From positions 496,001-560,000 of the forward strand of contig JAPXFQ010002662.1 in the NCBI GenBank assembly GCA_028564705.1: a DNA stretch of 64,000 bases. The letters run 5' to 3'. Below the pieces are notes generated by a model, which saw only the letters and a program-made list of their open reading frames with translations, was not told where the DNA came from and made no database searches. The stretch's first letter is position 1; each line of letters starts with the position of its first letter. The position numbers were made by a program, and so were the translations under genes. The stretch comes from Apricaphanius iberus (Eukaryota > Chordata > Actinopteri > Cyprinodontiformes > Aphaniidae). Shown here piece by piece: positions 1 through 10,554 of this stretch.

Positions 1-1240
1 TTGTAGTAAGAACTTGGACATTTCAACTTCCCAATAGGAAAAATCAAGAGAAACACCCACCAGTCAGATTTCCCGCTAAAAATGTCAGATTGGTTTTAGT
101 TCCAATGTTGACTTTCAACATGGCCGCTCATCATGTCAAAAACAAGTGAGTTGTGGTGGAAATGTGTTTATTCTATACAACACACTGGTAAAAGTGTTTC
201 TAAATTCGATGTTACATGTAGAGCCAGGAATTTTAAATAAAAAAATATAGGTGGTTTTTGCATGATGAAAGTACAGGTTATGAAAATGTTTACCAGAGGT
301 ACAATCAATAATGGCTACCTGGGCACCGCCATATTGGAATCTCGACTTATCTGACTATGTTACCCGGAACGCTGATTCCACAAAGACCTTTTGGTAAGAA
401 TAGCAAGAAGTCACTTTTTTAAGAAAGATAAGGGAATTCCTCCCTGTTACCAAACGAACATGTAGTTAGTTTAATTTTGAGAATTATTGAAAACAAAATA
501 GTCCGATATCCAATAATAATATGGTCCGGATATTATACATTTTTTTCCTGCTCTGCAATAAGTAAATTTAGAGTAATTTCAGATGGAGCCAGTTATGTTG
601 GTTATGTGTATAAAGTGGTGGTGATACACTGTTGGATCACAAAAAGAAGCTAAAAAAACTGCCATATTTTAAAGAAATAGTTGTAAAGTAAGTCACACAC
701 ACTAAATGATACCAGCGTTGTTTTTGACAATGTTGCCACTCTGCCTTATTAAGAATGCACCATGCAAACAGCGTTGTCTGTCTAGTGTTTGTGTGTGTGT
801 GTGTGTGTGTGCGCACGTGTGTGAAAGCGGTCACTAATCAACCAACAAAGAGCTCATGGAAGAGAGAAGAGAGAACAGTGTAAGAATGACAAAGAGAGAG
901 GGAAACAGATAATTCACTATAAAAAGCTAAAAATAAAAAGGCATTGGGAGATAGAGAGGGGGCACAGAGGCACACTATAGTGAAGAATTAAAAACACCAC
1001 AGTCACAATGAGAAGAACAAATGTAGCTGGTACCGAAACCTAACTTCCAACATCTCACTTTGACTGATCTGGTTCAGTTAGAAAATATGCATTGTTCTCT
1101 CATTTCACAAATTCACATTACAACCCATATTTTGATGTCAGCTCTACAGAACCGATTTTATGAAGGTTTGGCTTTTATCCAGTGGTTGTAAAAACATAGG
1201 AGATGCTGTGAAAGTTGTGGATAAGTTGCAGGTTAACTGT
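1..1240. other. AT-rich non-coding DNA with one GT microsatellite
   Basis: I see no gene or recognisable repeat here apart from a (GT)10 run at 791-810. The short open frames are interrupted and low in complexity. The purine-rich patch at about 855-970 looks like simple sequence. Confidence 0.6.
791..810. repeat. (GT)n microsatellite
   Basis: Ten uninterrupted GT units, continued by an imperfect GC/GT tail to about 822. It accounts for the Thr-His-rich open frame read from the minus strand. Confidence 0.95.
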
Positions 1241-1249
1241 AACTTTCTT

Positions 1250-1960
1250 TATTGAGTGAAGTTTGTGAAGTTACACACTCAAAATTTAACAGCGATAAAT
1301 TTTGTTTTTTTTGCCTCTAATTTCTTGTTTTTAAATGATTCTAAGAATGACCTTATGGTTCTTACCCCTCATGGTTCAACATCATATCTTCTTGATTCAT
1401 CGGCACTTCTCTTTAATCATAATCAGACAGTTCTTAACCTTGGTATTAAAATCGACCTGGCACTAGAAATGGACACCTACATTAGTCAAATACTCAAATC
1501 TTGTTTTTATCAGCTAGGATGTCTTACTAAATTAAAACCCATCCTAAAATGCTGCCAACTTGAGTCAATAATTCACGTGTTTATTACCTTAAGGTTGGAT
1601 TTATTAAATTCCGTTGTTTTTGGTGCCTTGAATGCAGCCCTCTCTCCCCTTCATATGGTTCACAATACAGCCACAATTTTCTGATTAATACAGACCACTG
1701 TGAGCATATTACTGTGATTTTAGCTGAACTTCACTGGCTTCCTGTACATTTCCAGATACGTTTTCAAATTCTAACTTTTAAATTTCTGAAAGGTTTGGAG
1801 CTGCTCACCCCATTTAAATTGGCAGGCCCCTTTGTTCCACTGACCAACACTTACTAGAAATACCAAGATACTAATGCTAAACCCATGGCAAATGAGCCTT
1901 TTTATTCTGATCCCAAAATCCTGTAATGAGCTTCCATTGCACATTTTAGTTTTTCCAAAT
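1250..1960 (+). mobile_element. L2/Rex1-like LINE fragment, C-terminal reverse-transcriptase region, decayed
   Basis: An open frame of about 140 codons (1256-1684) reads like the region after the catalytic core of L2/Rex1-type reverse transcriptases: a 'LNDSK' segment, then 'VLNLGIKIDLALEMDTYISQ', then 'YQLGCLTKLKPIL' and a 'LRLDLLNSVVFGAL' block. This matches the usual order 'LN..K.E / NLGV..D..L....HI / LR.I.K..P.L / SRLDYCNALL.GL'. After a stop at 1684 the next block continues in another frame ('HWLPVHFQIRFQIL'-like, 1730-1790), which marks a dead copy. Neither the 5' end nor the 3' tail is present. The family (L2 or Rex1) is not certain. Confidence 0.75.
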
Positions 1961-3214
1961 TGAACATGTTATTGGTCAGCTCTCATGCTGTTTTGTGCTT
2001 TATCAGATACATGATGTGGTATGGTAAATATTTGGTTGCTATTTTCAGGTTAGCAGCTGTAAAAGATGAACTTGGCTCACAGACACAGTTTGACTGATGA
2101 GGTTCTAATGCTGAAAAATTTATATCAGCAGAATCGGCTGTATGGAACAGGAAAAGCTTTGAGAACCTTAGAAACCACACCAAACATGAAAACGTAAATA
2201 ATCTCCTGAAGGTTTGAACGTTTCAGCAGTAATTTTACAAGGATGTTTAGTGACATGCTTTTCTCTAGGACTTTTCACATGATGGTTAACATTTGGTTAA
2301 AAAACAAGCCCAAATCCTAAACCCTCCACAATCATGCTCATCAATGAACTGAAGAGTTTATACAGATAAATTGTGTTTACCTTTGTCTAGATTAAATGCT
2401 TTGCTTTATTTATTTATTTGAACCCTCTTCTTGGGTTCATATGGTATCTAAGAAAATCATTCTTCAGAGTAGAAAAATTTAAAAATATCCTCTCATATTA
2501 ACCAAGTTGGAACATCTTGTATCTGAAGCTCATTGGAAGACAGTTTTATATGTTTTTTTGCAGAGCAGTTTGGTGGCACTTAGGATGTTTTCCCCTGTGG
2601 TAGTGAAAGGCTAATTTACAGCTTAAACACAGGAAATGACCTTAATCCCCTGAGTTTCCCTTAATCTGCAAACTCTTTCTGTTCTTCATGCTCCAAATGA
2701 TTGAGCAGCACACATGTCCTCATACAACCACGCATTCACTAAAGCTGCTCAGTGGTCAATGGCGGATGAGATCCTGTTTAAGGTGATTAGGATTTCATCT
2801 AAAGCAAACAAAGAAATAATCCAGAATACTAACGGTCAAATGTTAGAGGTTGTTTGGTTGCTTTTTAACTTTCTAAGATTCAGCAGAATACATAGGTCAG
2901 TAATATTAGGAGATACTTTGAAATTCTGCAATAATGATTGCTTTTGTATTTCATCATGTGTGATTTGACTGTTTGAAGAGTAGACAGTTCATTGTTATTT
3001 TACAGACTATACTGACATACTATGCTTCCCTTGTAGAATAATGCTTCAGCTAAACAGTCTTTGCTACATTTTTTTTTTTTTGGGATCCAGACCTTTGCAA
3101 CTTAGACTCCTGTTTGACTTAGTACTAAGTGGAGATAGCATGACTTGTTTCCAAGACAACATTGAAACAATTAAATACATGTTTTAGATGTTTTGCTACG
3201 TTTAACATTCATTC
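1961..3214. other. AT-rich DNA, nothing recognised
   Basis: No coding or repeat signature was recognised. It contains a T-rich run near 3069-3080 and short open frames without any protein-like pattern. Confidence 0.5.
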
Positions 3215-3850
3215 AAGGGATATTCCACCCATTAGTTCAATTTAATCTGTTGCTGTCTGGAATTAGAGACGTGAGAAAAAGCATTTTGTTACCAGCTCAG
3301 TCATTTTCCCTTTTTAGCAGCAGTTCATTTGCTTTAGCTAGACATAAATAATGGAAGTGAATTGGAAGTGAACGTGAAAGACACCCTATTCCCGTAACCA
3401 CAAATGTGTTAGCTGCATAGAGTTTTTACTGCCGTAGTTTGGGTACGTTGTAAGTCTAATGCCACCCTTTGTGTAGCATAGGGTTGCGAAAATAAGCTGA
3501 AGATGTAAAGCAACATAAAGTTTCACAGAAACCCATCTAATGTGGAATGAGAGGTGGCTTACACCGGTGCTTTGTCGTAACGTAGTCCTAACTTTAAATA
3601 TGCTCCTGTAATTCCTCCATGTTGCTTATTATTTTAATTTGCAGTCAATATGATTGTTGAGGTCATTTTTATTACTTTTACACACAAAATGCTAGCTGTT
3701 ACCATTCACTTCCATTGTTGCTAAGCTAAAGCAAACGGACAGCTGCCACTTTAGGAGAATGACCGGGCTGGTTAGAACATTCTTTTTCACACTTATCTAA
3801 CTCTGGATAAGATGGCAACAGACTAAATTTCAGGGGTCCAATATCCCTTT
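3215..3850. mobile_element. Non-autonomous DNA transposon (MITE) with long terminal inverted repeats
   Basis: The left end (AAGGGATATTCCACCC from 3215) matches the reverse complement of the right end (AAAGGGATATTGGACCCC, ending near 3850). The similarity continues inward with gaps for well over 100 bp: both arms carry 'TCTGTTGC', 'GTGAGAAAAAG / GTGTGAAAAAG', 'CAGTCATT / CGGTCATT', 'TTTGCTTTAGCT' and 'AATGGAAGTGAAT'. The interior has no coding capacity. A clean target duplication is not evident, so I do not assign a superfamily. A Rex1-type LINE tail starts directly to its right. Confidence 0.8.
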
Positions 3851-4118
3851 AAGTCAAGGACACAATGCAAGTGACTCCAGGAGGAGTGAAGGCTGCAAGT
3901 CATTAACTCACAATCGGTTGTTTTGCTTAGATAGAGTTTTTTTTAACCAATTGGTATAATAATTTTAACTTGACTGTATTGTTTGACAACTAAGATTAAT
4001 ATGTAATGTATGTACTTGACTTGAAATTGTATGTTGCAACTGACTTATCTTTATTTTTTTTTCATGAAGTGCCTTGAGACAATGTGCTCTGAAATATAAA
4101 AATAAAGTGAATGGAATT
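3851..4118 (+). mobile_element. Rex1-type LINE 3' UTR and tail fragment
   Basis: The block 'ggaggagtgaaggctgcaag', then 'gcttagatagag', then 'gaagtgccttgagacaatg' and 'gaaatataaaaataaa' follows the order of the 3' UTR of Rex1-like LINEs, which end in a GCCTTGAGATGAC...GTGAATTGGCGCTATA motif. Only the 3' part survives, as expected of 5'-truncated LINE copies. Its left border coincides with the MITE end. Confidence 0.65.
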
Positions 4119-4529
4119 TTTAAAAAATAAAGCCCAAACCTACACACATATGTTGCAAAGAGACATTTTTTTCACCCTGTCCTGCTGATATGTGACAGCA
4201 TAATTAACACCTCCCTGTTGTGTACTCTCATGTGATAGGGCCACTTGTATCAGTGTTTATGGCCATTACAGCATCTCCCCTATTTAATGTCTGGTCTTAA
4301 TGGACAAATGTTTTTAAAGTACAATACATTTATTTTCACTGACAAAAATTTAGCACAAATTGGTTTAAAATCTTTTTTTGTGTGTGTAAAACCACCCAAG
4401 CACTTGGTCAGGCTTCTTGTCTGGGCTGTCCTGGCTTCGCAATGGGTAAGGTAAGCATTTGTGATTTGACTGACACTATACAGCTGGACCATTATTGTCT
4501 TGTTATTTTACCATCATCCTTTTTTTATC

Positions 4530-5400
4530 CTAGTAATTACCGAAGATCAGACTCCTTCTAAATTTTTAGAGAACATTAGTCAAGAAACAATATAATGAAG
4601 ACCAAGGGATACGACAGACAGGCCAGGGGGAAAGTTGTGAAGATGCTTAAAGCTGTTAGATTTTTAAACAATTCTTTAAGTTTCAAATATCTCACATAAC
4701 TCTGTTCCAACTATCATTCCAAAACAAGAGTATGAAATCACCAAACTGACAGGCAGTGCATGGGGGATTTCTAATCAAGGGAGCAGCCAAGAAACCAATG
4801 ATTATTCTGCATTAAACACAGAAATTACACACAAATATTGCCACAATGAAAGGATGACAAGAATAAGGCTATGAGTGATGAAAAGACATAAAAAGTTCCA
4901 TTTGCAGTCTACCACATCCACACAAGACATGTAAGAAGAGGTACTCTGGTCAGGTGACATAAAAGTTTTCCTACACACAAAACGGTGTTAGTGTGGCAGA
5001 CCCAGAGCTCAACACCCCGACCAAATCATCCTCACTGTGATGCATGATGAAGCCTTATTATGCTGTGGGAATGGTTTTCCTCAGCAGGGACAAGGAAACT
5101 GGTCAGAGAGGATAGGAAGATGAACGGAGAAAATGAAGGACAAGAGCATAAGAAAACCTGTCAGAGAAAACAAAATATCTCTGAGTTGAAGTACGACAAC
5201 AACCTTGAACATACTGGCAAAGCTGTAATAGATTAAAGCATGTGACAAGTTCCAACCTGAATGCAACCGAGAATCAATAGCAAAATTTGAAAATTGTTGT
5301 TCAAGGACAGTCTCCATCCAGTGAGTTTTAGCCACTTCCCAAAGAAGAATGGGCAAAAATCTTTATTAGTTGTGCAAAGCTGGTAGTCATTCAAAATTCA
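4530..5400 (+). mobile_element. Tc1-like DNA transposon remnant
   Basis: Successive blocks follow the transposase gene of a Tc1-like fish element: 'atgaagaccaagggatacga' (start region), 'ggtactctggtcaggtgaca', 'tcctcagcagggacaaggaa', 'aggaagatgaac', 'caaccgagaatcaatagcaa' and 'gaagaatgggcaaaaatct'. These correspond to conserved transposase segments such as 'LWSDE', 'SAGTG.L' and 'NPIENLW'. Frameshifts, stops and deletions break the frame throughout, so no transposase can be made. Terminal inverted repeats are not recognisable. Confidence 0.8.
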
Positions 5401-5505
5401 GTTATAAACTGCTCTATGGTGGTTTATCACATAACATCCTACTGAAATTAAGCAAAATGTGAAAAAGCTTCCTTGAGATTAAATACGTTTGCGAGACTGT
5501 TTATG

Positions 5506-5770
5506 TTAAAGGGGAATTCCATTTTTATTTCCAAACTGGACCTTATTTGTTAGCAAATTGTATGTTTTTTCACTAATTCTGAGAAGTTTGGAGCCAGTTA
5601 GAGCTGTTCAGCAGTATTCATACATCCAGCCTTGATCAGCTGTATCTGTAGAACAGGAATGCTCGGGGCAAATCTGCCCCAAACACAGTAATTTTATCAT
5701 GTTTATATTCTCCTTGGACTTACGTACGCCTCGGAAGTGCTTCTGTATTTTCTTCCAGGCCAATTTGGAC
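5506..5770. mobile_element. Fragment of a TTAA-flanked MITE family
   Basis: TTAA at 5506-5509 is followed by AGGGGAATTCCATTTTTA, nearly the same as the left end of the complete copy at 61601-61915 (AGGGGAAGTACCATTTTTA). Near 5729-5745 'cgcctcggaagtgctt' resembles that copy's interior 'cgtctcagaggtgctt'. The right terminus is not found; a GC-rich repeat follows. Confidence 0.5.
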
Positions 5771-5814
5771 ATAATACACAATTACGCTGCAGCTGGACCG
5801 CCAGTCTGTGTTTT

Positions 5815-6532
5815 ACCGCAGCAGATTTGCCAGGCGTGGATACTGCCATGGCAGATGCGTCCGACAGAGCAATAACCAGAACTGACCTGAACCCGACAGG
5901 CATTAAGATATTTATGTCCGAGTCTGAGCCGGGCCCGACACAGGTGCGCACAGTTTCATGTACGGATTCTTAAACCTGAAAACACTTTCTACACATGACC
6001 CTGGTCAGGTCCGGAGGTGGAATTTTTCCCCCACAGAAAAATATGCAGAGCTGTGGGTCTGAGAGGTCAGACAAGGTGCTACTGATGCTGCTGAAACACG
6101 TCTTTCGTTGTCCTGGCTAGTTTAACGCATTTTTCTGCACTCAGTGAGACAGATTTGGGGTAATATTTTAGATTTATTTTAATCACAAATATTGAATAAG
6201 CTTTTTTTAAAAACAGAATATTATCATTGTTTTACTATAGCCAATTTGATAACTTTTTTCGATTTAATTTTTTTATGTATTTATCTTTCTATCTTCCTAT
6301 TTATATTAGTTCCTATTTATTTTCTGTTTTAACTTCTTCTAATCTCCTCCTGTGTATGAACCCTCGGGTAGCTGCTCTCGTAGAGCCTGGATGGAGGTGG
6401 AGGTTTTCGCCCTCTATCCTCTGATGTGACCAAGCCCGATCCAAATCCGAGCATCCTTTCTAAATATCTGACCAAACCCGGCCCGACCCATCGGGTCCCG
6501 TCGGGTCCGGGTCGTGTATCAATGCTCTAGTT
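5815..6532. repeat. GC-rich dispersed repeat (possible non-autonomous hAT-like element)
   Basis: Both ends are rich in 'cccgac/cgggtc' motifs: 'ctgaacccgacaggcattaa' and 'gccgggcccgacaca' on the left, 'acccggcccgacccatcggg' and 'gtccgggtcgtgtatcaatg' on the right. This composition contrasts sharply with the AT-rich surroundings and resembles a widespread fish repeat. No reading frame is preserved. Exact borders and superfamily are uncertain. Confidence 0.5.
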
Positions 6533-8240
6533 TGTGAGAGTGTTTTCAAACTCCCATTAAGATGGTGTACATCATTTGCATCATAGAAGTACGCAACTGA
6601 TTTTCAATTCTTCAACGCAAAGGAAAATAACATAACGGTAAGATGCACACTGCGTTGGTGAAAAGCTTCTGTCCATCTCTTTGTGGAATAGCCGATTGCC
6701 TTTCTTGTTACTGTTATCCTGCAGAGTTAATTTAGTTGGATTACTGACGTTAGTCAGAACCTAACGTGGTAGTTTTAGATTAAAATAATAATTTCTCTTG
6801 TAACTTGGTTCGTGAGTGTATGTTTTTACAGCATCTATTACATATTGAACAAATCTGTTAAGAACTCAGTGATGGTTTTCTGCATCTTCATCTGATGGAT
6901 TCAGAACAACTGGACATCTACAAAAAAACTCATCCAAGGAGACCGAGCCAGACACCTAATCTAAGAAGATGACCTGAGTAGGGAGACTGAGCTGGTGGAC
7001 TGAGAAATTAAAATGTGAGAGCTGGAATGTATTTAGAGAGGTTAGTAAGGATGGGGGAGTTTAGGAATGCAAGGTAAACCTGTTCCCTCTGTTTTGTTTT
7101 TTTGCATTAAATGCCCTACAGGAAACTGTTTCACCTTATTTTTTCAGAACCGTGAATTAATTTTGCTACAATAAACCAACCAAATCTAAACCAATCAAGT
7201 CCAAAACCTCCCTTTCTTTCTATTGACTAGCTCTGTATCTGTCATGTTTGTTGAAGTGTTTGCCTCCTGCTGTGCAGATAAGTGACACCTGTGTTGTGTT
7301 GGTGACGTACGAGATGGATTTACTGCGACATGACCATTCACACTGAAGTTGCTTTCAAAAACATCAGACATCTATTGAATTTAGTACCACATGTGAAATT
7401 GACCTTGGTCGAATTAGAAAAAAATATTTGTGATGTTCAGACTGTCATATTAAAATTTAATATGGGTTGCATATGGGCTAAAATGTCAGATTTGATGCAC
7501 TTTTGCCTGAGATGTGAACGTAACGTAAGATAGTCTTGAGCAGGTTGGATTTTGCAATTGGAGACAATGAGAAAACAGAAAGCTTAGTTGGGAGTTCAAG
7601 CATGACTGTTGAAATCAGCACAATTAATATAAAACAGGAGTTTAAGATCAGGCTTGTTTGAACGACTAAGTAGCTTGGCCAAAGCCTTTAGCATAGATGG
7701 TAAGCATCTACAATCGGTTTAGTTTAGTCTAGGCACTGCATTGGTCTAAACAAACCCAATTGCTTAAATCTTTTTAAATAATATTTAAAAAAATAATTAA
7801 TTTCATTTTTACATTACTTTCACAATGTTCCTCAGCAAGACTAACACTAAAGTTAGCCAATGTACAAAACGAGGCAACTGCTTGGCTGATGTCCATGTGT
7901 ATCGTAGGTGGGGCTACAGACATTGTAGACATTAAGAACTGTATCTCATTAGCTAAAACATAAGATAACCAAAATAATGCTGAGTATTGAGCTTTGGACA
8001 ACTCCACAAAGATTTCAAGGTCTCATTCACTTGTTTTTCAGTAAATTTTCTGTCGTCTCCATCTTAAATGAATGCCTCGTGGGTCGGTTGTGTAGAAAGA
8101 AAAAATGCTCTCGCTCTCTCTCCTGTTTTAGGACATTTCAGTTTGTTGAAGGAATTAATTGAAAATGACAGAACCTAAGATACAATTATGAACTGGATCT
8201 GGAAAGAGATCAAATAACAATGAAAAAAACCCAAAAAATT
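6533..8240. other. AT-rich DNA, nothing recognised
   Basis: No exon-like or repeat-like pattern was recognised. The short open frames here have no family resemblance. Confidence 0.5.
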
Positions 8241-8312
8241 ATTCAATTCAATTTATTTATATAAAGCCAATTCACAACAGATGAAATCTCAAGGCATTTT
8301 ACTAAAAAGTAA
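8241..8312 (-). mobile_element. Rex1-type LINE 3' tail
   Basis: Plus-strand 'attcaattcaatttattta' followed by 'gccaattcacaacagatga' and 'aatctcaaggcattttac' is the reverse complement of the Rex1-type tail (GTGCCTTGAGATGAC...TGTGAATTGGCGCTATATAAATA...TTGAATTGAA). Only about 70 bp remain. Confidence 0.75.
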
Positions 8313-9610
8313 TTTATCAGATAACAAAAACAAAATAAACTCAAATTTAGATTTATTTATTTAATATTAGTTATAAACCTTTTTAATGTGTAGTTCAATC
8401 AAAATCATGCCTAAATTTCAGCAGGTAGGATTCAAAGTAAAGTTCTAGTCTTTTTGCAAGTGTATCTATTTGTCCGTGTGTTTTTTCAGGTTCCAGTGCA
8501 TTTCTGCTTTTCCATCAGGAACAATGATTTTGCAAGTGTTTGTGACAGCTTGACCTCTCCCTTTCTCTGTCCCTCTCGCACACAGGCGATGATTCCTGAA
8601 TGGGGTTGGAGGTTAGCAGTTGGTTACACGTGACAAGTCATAGTTAATTCCAGCAACACAAAGGGGGCTCTGGGGGCCAGCAGATATTCTCCACAACACT
8701 CACACTGACCAGATCATCCTGTCACTTCACCTGCTCAGTGGCTGGAGTAGCAAAAGGCCCTTTATTTATTGGCCAAGTTCACATAGCATCCAAGGCGATG
8801 ACAAGCTAAATAGATCTAGAAGGTGTTACCTGTAGTTTTTATGCTGTTGATGAATAGATGGAAGGCCTAAACAAGTTTTTCAGTTTCAAAGCAGCTCTGC
8901 AACTGGCAAATCCAAAAATGTTTTTATGATTGCTTTTTCTAAAAAGAAAAAAGGTTGGACAATACATTAAAATACAAAAGACTGACTCTTTAAATCAATG
9001 ATACTGGTATAAAGATTGTTTTTTCTAATTAAACAAACAACCCACATTTGAACACATTTTTAATTGATTGAATATGACTGTTTATTTACCTAGAGCTGTG
9101 ATTACAGCAACATTTATGAAGCATCAAAGCAGTTTTTTTCTGATTGTGTTGCATTGAACAAGAATTGGCACTACATTTAAAATATATAGGAAATGGATTA
9201 TCTGTGGGCAACATTTGGAGATATGGGGAAACACTAACATAACAAACACCAAATCTATTTACATGGAACAAAACAAAGCTCTAAAAATTATAAGTCGAGC
9301 AAATTATTATTAACAAACAAGCCTCTATTTGTGACTAGTTCTGGTTTAAAGTTGTTAAAATTTTATGACCTAGTTAACTGTAAAACCATACAAATTGCTT
9401 CCTTCGTGTATTCAGAAGCTGTTTAAAATTAGACAAACAGTGTGACATCAGAGGCACATGTCTATTTGAAAAGTGCATAGTAAGAACTAACACTAAATAT
9501 TTATGCATTTTTGTCATGTGAGTGAGTTTATGGAATAGCTGTGAAAGTATAATAAAAAATATGTTGTTGATTTTTTGCATTTAAAAATATGTTTAAAAAT
9601 AAGTTTTGAT
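8313..9610. other. AT-rich DNA, nothing recognised
   Basis: No coding or repeat signature was recognised. The segment around 8580-8770 is somewhat less AT-rich than its surroundings. Confidence 0.5.
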
Positions 9611-9700
9611 ATTAAACGTTAGTACGACTCCCCTCGGAGTGCAGAACATCTCAGAAGTGCTTATTTGTTCAGTTCTGGGGTAATTTAAAGGCAATAATAC
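9611..9700. mobile_element. Small fragment resembling the interior of the 61.6-kb MITE
   Basis: 'cggagtgcagaacatctcag' then 'aagtgctt' parallels 'gtgagttcggaacgtctcag' then 'aggtgctt' in the complete copy at 61601-61915. The match is short, so this is tentative. Confidence 0.35.
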
Positions 9701-9958
9701 AATTACAGTAGTGTGCGATTACAATGACGTCACTGCCATGCTCCATCCCAGTTCTAGTTTGAGTTGTAGTCGATTTAATATAATCTATTTTTATACCAAA
9801 ACATGATTTCCCCCAAATCAGCTTTCATTTCATAATGTTTTTTGTTCCCCCATGACTTTTTTAGTGAATGAATTCAACTACCAATCAGGGTCAGTGGGTT
9901 GAACCTGCATGCCATTGCTTGATGCTTAAACATCAGTCTACCTTGATAGCAGTTCTCA

Positions 9959-10551
9959 GGGCGCTTTCACATGGTACGGGAGTCCGTACTCGGGTACGGT
10001 ATTTGGTCAAAATCCACTTATTTCGTTCCATGTGAACACAGACTGTACCGTGCCAGGATACGGCCAGAGAGACCTGCCTTGGAGGTAGTATCCGAGTCCA
10101 GGTACGAGCGGCCACGTATCATGTGAACACAACGCGTACTCTGGCCGCACTCAAGACAATAGACGCGCTCCATGCGGAAATGACGTAAATTACAGAATCA
10201 CCTCGCGACCATACAAATACCAAAACAACGCGATTCAAGCATCCCACAGCAACACAGCAGATTACAAAACGGCGGGTTTACTACAACACTCACCCTGTAG
10301 ATGGCTTCAGGTAGCAGCTGACCAGTAGACCAGTTTGTTTACATTCTAGGCTGTCGCTCGTTTTATGACGTCGGTACTTCTCACTCCCTTGTTTGTTGGA
10401 GAACTAAGACTTATTTGTATACCGCCACCTGCTGTTTATTTGTAGTAAAAGACTGGATCCCAATACGGTCAGAGATCCGTGACATGTGAACAGAAAAAAT
10501 TTGCATTTTCTCTGGCCGTTTTCTGGTACGGCCACACATGTGAAAACGGCC
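9959..10551. mobile_element. 593-bp MITE with terminal inverted repeats and TCA flanks
   Basis: The left terminus GGGCGCTTTCACATG and the reverse complement of the right terminus GGCCGTTTTCACATG match at 13 of 15 positions. Both sides are flanked by TCA (9956-9958 and 10552-10554), a possible 3-bp target duplication of the kind made by PIF/Harbinger transposases. The interior repeats 'catgtgaacac' and 'gtacgg' motifs, is GC-richer than its flanks and codes for nothing. The superfamily is inferred from the duplication length and the G-rich termini only. Confidence 0.65.
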
Positions 10552-10554
10552 TCA

